Of a DNA stretch of 5,107 nt, positions 1-5,107 are shown piece after piece. The stretch is from CAZWVM01 sp964637705 (GTDB lineage Bacteria; UBA8481), in contig CAZWVM010000225.1 in NCBI GenBank assembly GCA_964637705.1, forward strand, positions 1 to 5,107, given 5' to 3'. The stretch's first letter is position 1; the number at the start of each line of letters is the position of its first letter. A model generated the notes under the pieces. That model made no database searches. It had not been told where the DNA came from and saw nothing but the letters and a program-made list of their open reading frames with translations. Both the position numbers and the translations under genes were made by a program.

Positions 1-1373
<1,373 letters not shown>

Positions 1374-1381
1374 ATCGATCG

Positions 1382-1410
1382 ATTATAGGCGTTTCCGGCG
1401 GGGGAATCAA
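1382..1410 (-). promoter_or_regulatory. Sigma70-type promoter of ftsH, giving a near-leaderless transcript
   Basis: On the minus strand TTGATT (1405-1410, 4 of 6 to TTGACA) is followed by a 17-nt spacer and a perfect TATAAT (1382-1387). Only 8 nt separate the -10 box from the ftsH ATG, so transcription should begin about 0-3 nt before the start codon, leaving no room for a Shine-Dalgarno. A 10-bp palindrome, ATCGATCGAT (1374-1383), covers the expected start site. The promoter is read by eye against consensus; the start site is inferred. Confidence 0.7.
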
Positions 1411-1435
1411 ATTCCACACGGTCGTTCCGGATCAT

Positions 1436-1464
1436 TTTCCCGACCCGGGCGAATCCGGTATACT
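1436..1464 (+). promoter_or_regulatory. Candidate rightward promoter of the small secreted-protein gene
   Basis: TATACT (1459-1464, 5 of 6 to TATAAT) lies about 85 nt before the ATG of the downstream gene, with a poor -35 match, TTTCCC (1436-1441), at 17-nt spacing. It would be back-to-back with the ftsH promoter, the two -35 elements being about 25 bp apart. A 6-bp inverted repeat, CCGGAT (1427-1432) and ATCCGG (1453-1458), brackets the -35 and spacer. The -10 is good but the -35 is weak, so this is tentative. Confidence 0.35.
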
Positions 1465-1520
1465 CCTTGCATCGGTCTTCGTAACCGCGCGTGCCGGGAA
1501 GCGGCCGGCGGAACGTCAAC

Positions 1521-1536
1521 GCGCCCCCCGGGGCGC
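1521..1536 (+). repeat. GC inverted repeat just upstream of a Shine-Dalgarno
   Basis: GCGCCCC (1521-1527) and GGGGCGC (1530-1536) are perfect 7-nt complements separated by 2 nt. In RNA they would fold as a hairpin of about 6 bp with a small loop, ending one base before the AGGAGG of the next gene. It does not cover the ribosome site itself; it could stabilise the mRNA or keep the site open. The role is inference, and GC-rich sequence makes such repeats fairly common. Confidence 0.4.
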
Positions 1537-1537
1537 C

Positions 1538-1543
1538 AGGAGG
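1538..1543 (+). promoter_or_regulatory. Strong Shine-Dalgarno AGGAGG
   Basis: AGGAGG lies 6 nt before the first ATG (1550) and 9 nt before a second, adjacent ATG (1553). It fixes the start of the small secreted-protein gene and excludes the longer upstream reading of the same frame. It is the only consensus ribosome binding site seen in the window. Confidence 0.85.
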
Positions 1544-1549
1544 ATTTCC

Positions 1550-1915
1550 ATGATGAAGAAGCTGTTCGTGGCGGCGCTCTGCGCGCTCGTCGTGTCCGGA
1601 GCCGTCTCGGCGGGCGTCCGTTTCTACGAGACGGACCGCCTCGACGAGGGCCAGGAGCATTCCTACCAGTTGAAGCTCTCCAAGGGCTCCAGCTACATGG
1701 TTCTCGCCGCCGCCTCCCACGGCAACGTCGACTTCGACGTGACCGTCCTCGCCCCGGACGGAACCCAGATCATCGCGTCCGACAGCACCGACCAGAACAC
1801 GGACTGGGTCCGGTTCACGGGAGCGGCCGGCGAGGGCTGGCACAAGGTCAAGATCAAGGCCTTCAAGGGCTCGGGCTGGTACGAGCTCGTCGTCATCAAC
1901 ACCGGGGAGAACTGA
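1550..1915 (+). CDS. Small secreted protein with one PPC-like beta-sandwich domain
   Basis: A 121-residue protein with a clear Sec signal peptide: MMKK, a hydrophobic core (residues 5-18) and a probable cleavage after V-S-A (19-21), giving a mature protein of about 100 residues. C11 lies inside the hydrophobic stretch without a lipobox, so it is not an obvious lipoprotein. The mature part alternates hydrophobic strands with polar turns. Its order resembles the PPC (bacterial pre-peptidase C-terminal) fold: a strand ending in a KG turn (YQLKLSKGSSY, 39-49), an Asp-rich strand and Gly turn (VDFDVTVLAPDGT, 60-72), a middle strand (DWVRFTG, 85-91), and a closing GSGWYELVV (107-115). PPC domains are normally appended to secreted peptidases; here it stands alone with no catalytic domain. 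It has its own Shine-Dalgarno and terminator, so it is probably monocistronic. The fold is inferred from pattern only; no function can be assigned. It acts outside the cytoplasmic membrane. Confidence 0.85.
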   Translation: MMKKLFVAALCALVVSGAVSAGVRFYETDRLDEGQEHSYQLKLSKGSSYMVLAAASHGNVDFDVTVLAPDGTQIIASDSTDQNTDWVRFTGAAGEGWHKVKIKAFKGSGWYELVVINTGEN

Positions 1916-1934
1916 TCCACCGTCGAACTTCACG

Positions 1935-1962
1935 GGGCGGCCTTCGGGCCGCCCTTTTTTTT
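1935..1962 (+). terminator. Rho-independent terminator
   Basis: GGGCGGCC (1935-1942), loop TTCG (1943-1946) and GGCCGCCC (1947-1954) form a perfect 8-bp stem capped by the extra-stable cUUCGg tetraloop, followed directly by eight T (1955-1962). It lies 19 nt after the secreted-protein stop codon. There is no T-run on the other strand, so it works rightward only and separates that gene from aroE. Confidence 0.95.
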
Positions 1963-1974
1963 ATGCCGCGCCGG

Positions 1975-1983
1975 TGCTATCGT
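1975..1983 (+). promoter_or_regulatory. Possible extended -10 element directly before aroE
   Basis: TGC followed by TATCGT (1978-1983; 4 of 6 to TATAAT, with the TGn extension) sits 7 nt before the aroE ATG. Only the T-run of the preceding terminator falls at the -35 position. If used, the transcript would begin at or next to the ATG, matching the ftsH arrangement and explaining why aroE has no Shine-Dalgarno. The match is weak. Confidence 0.3.
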
Positions 1984-1990
1984 CTTCTCC

Positions 1991-2830
1991 ATGCTCACCA
2001 CGTCCACCCAACTCCTGGCGGTCATCGGCGATCCGATCGAGCACTCCCTGAGCCCCCTGATCCACGGCCGCGCGATCGATAGCGAAGGTCTGGATTTCGC
2101 CTACCTCGCCTTCCGCGTGAAATCCGCCGAGGCCGCCGTGGCGGCGATGCGACACCTCGGCATCCGCGGCTTCTCCGTCACCATCCCCCACAAGGAGGCG
2201 GTGATTCCTCACCTCGACCGGCTCGACGCCTCGGCCGAGCGGTGTCGCAGCGTGAACACGATCGTGAACGACGGCGGGGTCCTGACGGGTTTCTCGACCG
2301 ACGGCCCGGGCGCGGTGGCGGCCCTGCGAGCGGCCGGCGTGGAGCCGAAGGGGCGGCGTGCGCTCGTCGTCGGCACCGGCGGCGCAAGCCGCGCCGTGGC
2401 CTTCGCCCTCCTGGAAGCCGGGCTCCGTTCCCTCTCTTTCCGGTCCGTATTGCCGGAGCAGGCGGCCGGCTTGCGCCGGGACCTCGAGGCCGTCCACCCC
2501 GGCTCGGTCTCCGACGACGAGTCCGGCCGCAACATCGAGATCCTCGTCAACGCCTCCCCGGTCGGCATGCACCCCCGCGTCGAGGGAATGCCGGTGGAGA
2601 CGGACATCCTGCGACCCGATCTCGCCGTCTTCGACGTCGTCTACAACCCGCTGAGAACCCGCCTGCTCGCGGAAGCGGCGGCCCGCGGATGCCGGATCGT
2701 CGACGGGGCGGGCATGTTCGCGGAGCAGGCCGCGCTGCAGTTCGAGCTCTTCACGGGGCGGACGGCGCCTCGGGAGCTCATGATGCGCACGGTCCGGGAC
2801 GCCCTGTCCGCGCGCGAGGCGGGCGCGTGA
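1991..2830 (+). CDS. aroE: Shikimate dehydrogenase (NADP+) AroE
   Basis: Reduces 3-dehydroshikimate to shikimate with NADPH in the cytosol, a late common step of aromatic amino acid biosynthesis. At 279 residues it has the family's normal length. The shikimate-binding half shows IGDPIEHSLSP (12-22) with the two binding serines, SVTIPHKE (62-69) with catalytic Lys68, N89, and the catalytic Asp104 in FSTDGPG. The Rossmann half has GTGGASRA (128-135), NASPVG (187-192), VVYNP (216-220) and GMFAEQAALQFELFTG (241-256), whose Gln residues are usual in the active site. Small departures from the commonest family wording are S102 in place of Asn before T-D, and F150 in place of Asn in the 'NR' cofactor loop; R151, expected to contact the NADP phosphate, is kept. 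The ATG at 1991 puts the first strand where the family has it; no in-frame start codon exists between the terminator and this ATG, and no Shine-Dalgarno is visible. First gene of a three-gene run. Confidence 0.96.
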   Translation: MLTTSTQLLAVIGDPIEHSLSPLIHGRAIDSEGLDFAYLAFRVKSAEAAVAAMRHLGIRGFSVTIPHKEAVIPHLDRLDASAERCRSVNTIVNDGGVLTGFSTDGPGAVAALRAAGVEPKGRRALVVGTGGASRAVAFALLEAGLRSLSFRSVLPEQAAGLRRDLEAVHPGSVSDDESGRNIEILVNASPVGMHPRVEGMPVETDILRPDLAVFDVVYNPLRTRLLAEAAARGCRIVDGAGMFAEQAALQFELFTGRTAPRELMMRTVRDALSAREAGA

Positions 2831-2831
2831 C

Positions 2832-3338
2832 GTGACGCGATCCCTCGTCCTCACCGGGTATCGCGGAACGGGCAAGAGCACGATCGCCCGCCTCCTCTCC
2901 GACCGGCTCGCCCTGCCCCTCGTCTCCACCGACGCGCGCATCGTGGAGATCGCCGGGCGCCCCATACCCGAGATCGTCGCGGCGGAGGGCTGGCCGGGGT
3001 TTCGCGCGCGCGAGCGCGACGTCGTCGAGGCCCTGGCCGCGGGCGGGGCGAAGATCATCGACACCGGAGGCGGTGCGATCCTCGATCCGCGGAACCGCGC
3101 CGCTCTCCGCCGGGCCGGCCCCGTCATCTGGCTCACCGCGAGAATCGAGACCATCGCGCGACGGATTCACGGCGATGCCGGCCGGCCGTCCCTGACGGGA
3201 GCGGACCCGGTCGAGGAGATCCGGTCGGTGCTCGCGGAGCGCGAGCCTCTCTACCTCGACGCCTGCGACTTTCTCATCGCCACCGACGACCGCGCGCCCG
3301 AAACCCTGGCCCGCGAAATCGTCGCGCGTCGCTTCTAG
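2832..3338 (+). CDS. aroK: Shikimate kinase AroK
   Basis: Phosphorylates shikimate to shikimate 3-phosphate with ATP, using the product of the gene just upstream. At 168 residues it has normal length for this P-loop kinase family. Visible are Walker A GYRGTGKST (9-17); the shikimate-binding Asp34 in STDARIVEIAG; F57-R58-x-x-E61; the TGGGA glycine loop (78-82) with the shikimate contact; the lid RPSLTG (118-123); and R137 before P-L-Y, a usual substrate contact. One oddity: the D-x-D pair reads S32-T33-D34, so the first Asp, tied to magnesium binding in characterised enzymes, is Ser. The start is GTG, 1 bp after the aroE stop codon; no upstream start works in this frame because of the aroE overlap pattern, and the only ribosome-site-like sequence is a weak GAGG about a dozen bases before it. 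Translation is probably coupled to aroE. Confidence 0.94.
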   Translation: MTRSLVLTGYRGTGKSTIARLLSDRLALPLVSTDARIVEIAGRPIPEIVAAEGWPGFRARERDVVEALAAGGAKIIDTGGGAILDPRNRAALRRAGPVIWLTARIETIARRIHGDAGRPSLTGADPVEEIRSVLAEREPLYLDACDFLIATDDRAPETLAREIVARRF

Positions 3339-4472
3339 GTGACCCGGCCGGTCGTCGCGGTCCTGCGACCGCACGAGACGCTGTCGCGCTACGAAATGGA
3401 CTACGTCCGCCTTCTCGAGGACGAATTCGAGCTGAGAATCGTGACGACGGGGCGGCCGGCGCTCGGCTCCGCCGACATCCCGGCCGTGCGCCTCGAGTGG
3501 CCGGACCGCGTCACTCTCGGCGGCCGGCCGCGGTCGCTCCTCAACGGCTTCTACAGCCGCGTCCTGGGGCGGCGCTACCACATCCCCGGGCTCGCCCGGG
3601 CGCTCGCGGGCTCCGCGGTGGTGCTCGCGAGCGAAGCGGCGAGCGAGTGCACCTACCAGGCCGCGCGGCTGAAGGACCGGATCGGATTCCGGCTCTGCCT
3701 CTGCGCCTCCGAGAACCAGCCGATCCTGGAGAAACGTTCCCGGGACGCGCTCGAGCGGATCCGTTACTCCCTCGCCCGGGTCGACCACGCCTTCTGCATA
3801 CCGCCCCAGGCGCGCGACAGGCTCGCCGAGGCCGGGCTCGATACGGCCCGGGCGAGCGTCATCGGGCACGGGATCGATTGCGAGAGGTTCTCTCCGGCGG
3901 AAAGAAAACGGGAACCCGGGGAACCCTTCCGCGCCGGCTACTGCGGGCGGTTCCGTTCCGAGAAGGGACTCGTCCACCTCGTCGAAGCCGTCCGGGATCT
4001 CGACGTCGAACTGCACCTCCTCGGCGAGGGCCCGGACGAGGCCGCGCTCCGCGCGATCGCGACGCCACGAGTGGTCTTCCACCCCCCGCTCCCCTACCCG
4101 CGCATCCACGAGTTCTACCGGACGCTGGACGCCTTCGTCCTTCCCAGCGTGCCGCTGCCGGGACTCGTCGAGCAGTTCGGGTTCGTCCTCATGGAGGCCC
4201 TCGCCTCGGGTCTGCCCGTCGTCGCTTCCGCGATCGGGGGCATCACGGGCGTCCTGGGCGACGAGGCGCTTTACGTCGCGCCGGGCCGGCCCGACGAGCT
4301 GCGCGCCGCGCTGGCGCGACTCGCGGAGGACGGGGAGCTCAGGAGCCGGCTCGCCGCCCGGGGCCGGGAAAGGGCGCTCAGGTTCTACCGGCGCGAATCC
4401 GTGGCGGACGCGATGCGCGGCGTGGTCCGCCGGCTCGCCCCGGGCGGGAGGAACACGCCGCCCGGGGCATGA
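3339..4472 (+). CDS. GT4-type glycosyltransferase (GT-B fold), substrate unknown
   Basis: Transfers a sugar from a nucleotide-sugar donor; the acceptor cannot be told from sequence. The 377 residues split into a diverged N-terminal acceptor half (about 1-190) and a conserved C-terminal donor half. The latter shows GYCGRFRSEKG (200-210), the usual first-strand and loop motif; LLGEGPDE (227-234); and the E-x7-E signature E278-QFGFVLM-E286, followed by GLPVVASAIGG (291-301), where donors bind. No signal peptide or membrane helix is visible, so it probably acts at the cytosolic face of the membrane on a glycolipid or polysaccharide intermediate, as many GT4 enzymes do (inference). The start is GTG immediately after the aroK TAG with zero spacing and no ribosome binding site, suggesting translational coupling. 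The last dozen residues are Gly/Pro-rich and low in complexity, encoded partly by a strong inverted repeat. Its presence behind aroE-aroK is not explained by pathway. Confidence 0.92.
   Translation: MTRPVVAVLRPHETLSRYEMDYVRLLEDEFELRIVTTGRPALGSADIPAVRLEWPDRVTLGGRPRSLLNGFYSRVLGRRYHIPGLARALAGSAVVLASEAASECTYQAARLKDRIGFRLCLCASENQPILEKRSRDALERIRYSLARVDHAFCIPPQARDRLAEAGLDTARASVIGHGIDCERFSPAERKREPGEPFRAGYCGRFRSEKGLVHLVEAVRDLDVELHLLGEGPDEAALRAIATPRVVFHPPLPYPRIHEFYRTLDAFVLPSVPLPGLVEQFGFVLMEALASGLPVVASAIGGITGVLGDEALYVAPGRPDELRAALARLAEDGELRSRLAARGRERALRFYRRESVADAMRGVVRRLAPGGRNTPPGA
4438..4467. repeat. Perfect 10-bp all-GC inverted repeat at the glycosyltransferase 3' end
   Basis: CCCCGGGCGG (4438-4447) and CCGCCCGGGG (4458-4467) are exact complements around a 10-nt spacer, ending 2 nt before the glycosyltransferase stop codon. 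No T-run follows on either strand, so it is not a canonical intrinsic terminator. It lies just before the 24-bp gap separating two convergent genes. It could slow polymerase or protect the 3' end of the transcript (inference). Confidence 0.5.
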
Positions 4473-4496
4473 ACCGGCCGGGAGCCGGACCGGAAA

Positions 4497-5107
4497 TCAG
4501 TCGCGGGAGAGAAGATCCAGGAGTTCCTTCGCCCCCTCGAATTCTTTGTCCATCTCCATCTCCACCATCACCCCGACGGCCTGCTCGCTCAACCCGAGGC
4601 GCGCCACGGAAGGTTCGCAGAGACCCGAGATGTCGTCGTCGCCGCCGGAACCCATGCCGCGCGTCTTGGTGAGGATATTGGCGAAGTGAACGCCGTCCAC
4701 CATGCGCTCGGCCGCGGCCGCGCCCATGGGATCGTGGTGATACTTGATCGAAGCGATGATGTTGGCGGGCAGCCCCCACTGTCCCCCGAGGAAGGCGCCG
4801 ATGTCGTCGTGCGTGACGGTGTTGATCTCCTTCTCGCTCTGGAGGAAGGAGATGCGGCGCTCGTTCTTCCGGCGCAGGATTTCGCGAAAGTTGTCGGGAT
4901 AGTACTGGTCGAGCACGACCTTGCCGATGTCGTGCAGGAGGCCGGACATGTACCAGGTCTCCTGGTCGTCGCGGCTCAACCCCAGCTTGCGGGCGATGAG
5001 CCGCGCGGTCATGGCGACGCCGAGGGAGTGCTTCCAGAACTCCTTCCGGGAGAAGCCCTCCACCTCGTCCTCCACCCCGAACTTGTCCATGATCGCCGTG
5101 GAGAGCC
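4497..5107 (-). CDS. HDOD-domain protein, C-terminal part (5' end beyond right edge)
   Basis: HDOD domains are HD-superfamily output domains found in bacterial signalling proteins, often with receiver or EAL domains; many lack proven enzyme activity. The frame stays open to the right edge and reads LSTAI before the Met at 5088-5090, matching the helix that normally precedes F-x-R-x-x-F-W-x-H-S in this family. That Met is therefore most likely internal and the gene is cut at its 5' end. Numbering from that Met: FSRKEFWKHS (13-22), GLLHDIGKVVL (50-60), THDDIGAFLGGQWGLP (93-108), KYHHDP (116-121). The HD-superfamily ligands H21, H53-D54, H94, H118 and H119 are all present, so metal binding is possible. 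After the domain comes an acidic tail ending in LLDLLSRD. The missing N-terminal half of the domain and any partner domain lie outside. It ends 24 bp from the convergent glycosyltransferase. Confidence 0.9.
   Translation of the reverse strand, partial: LSTAIMDKFGVEDEVEGFSRKEFWKHSLGVAMTARLIARKLGLSRDDQETWYMSGLLHDIGKVVLDQYYPDNFREILRRKNERRISFLQSEKEINTVTHDDIGAFLGGQWGLPANIIASIKYHHDPMGAAAAERMVDGVHFANILTKTRGMGSGGDDDISGLCEPSVARLGLSEQAVGVMVEMEMDKEFEGAKELLDLLSRD

Noticed and set aside
1963..2082. ATG at 1963 as an alternative start for aroE
   Set aside because: It is not in the aroE frame (28 nt upstream) and lies directly behind the terminator T-run.
2778..4109. A 443-codon open frame on the minus strand, and another at 1961-3154
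   Set aside because: They lie antisense to aroE, aroK and the glycosyltransferase, have Arg/Gly-rich compositions, and show no family motif.
3497..4672. A 391-codon plus-strand frame overlapping the glycosyltransferase and crossing into the HDOD gene
   Set aside because: It is an Arg/Pro/Gly-rich shadow without motifs and covers two genes whose domains are clear in other frames.
5088..5090. ATG at 5090 as the true start of the HDOD gene
   Set aside because: The frame stays open to the edge and the upstream residues LSTAI fit the HDOD helix that should precede this point; no Shine-Dalgarno is seen in the 17 bases before it.

Overview
The window comes from a GC-rich bacterial chromosome (roughly two thirds G+C by eye). 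Strong third-position G/C bias makes many long antisense ORFs that are not genes. All six genes look like ordinary bacterial chromosomal genes. The signal peptide on one product and the membrane-anchored FtsH fit a typical bacterial envelope, but nothing fixes the phylum. I see no mobile element, CRISPR array, tRNA, rRNA or phage gene.

Layout: (1) Positions 1-1373, minus strand: the first 457 residues of the membrane AAA+ protease FtsH, whose C-terminus lies beyond the left edge. (2) Positions 1374-1549: a 176-bp divergent control region. It carries a near-consensus sigma70-type promoter for ftsH, placed so close to the ATG that the mRNA should be essentially leaderless, and a weaker candidate promoter reading rightward. 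(3) Positions 1550-1915, plus strand: a small secreted protein, little more than a signal peptide and one beta-rich domain resembling PPC (bacterial pre-peptidase C-terminal). It has a strong Shine-Dalgarno and is closed by a textbook intrinsic terminator (1935-1962). (4) Positions 1991-4472, plus strand: a tight three-gene run of aroE (shikimate dehydrogenase), aroK (shikimate kinase) and a GT4-type glycosyltransferase, with gaps of 1 and 0 bp. (5) Positions 4497-5107, minus strand: the C-terminal part of an HDOD-domain protein, convergent with the glycosyltransferase and running off the right edge. A perfect 10-bp all-GC inverted repeat lies at the end of the glycosyltransferase gene.

AroE and AroK catalyse consecutive steps of the shikimate pathway (3-dehydroshikimate to shikimate to shikimate 3-phosphate), so their coupling makes functional sense. 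The glycosyltransferase has no obvious link to aromatic biosynthesis and probably shares the transcript by position. FtsH (membrane protein quality control), the secreted protein and the HDOD protein look like separate transcription units.

I found no clearly undescribed multi-gene system. The points most worth a second look are the apparently leaderless starts of ftsH and possibly aroE, the small stand-alone secreted PPC-like protein with its own terminator, and a shikimate kinase with Ser where the first Asp of the usual D-x-D pair is expected.
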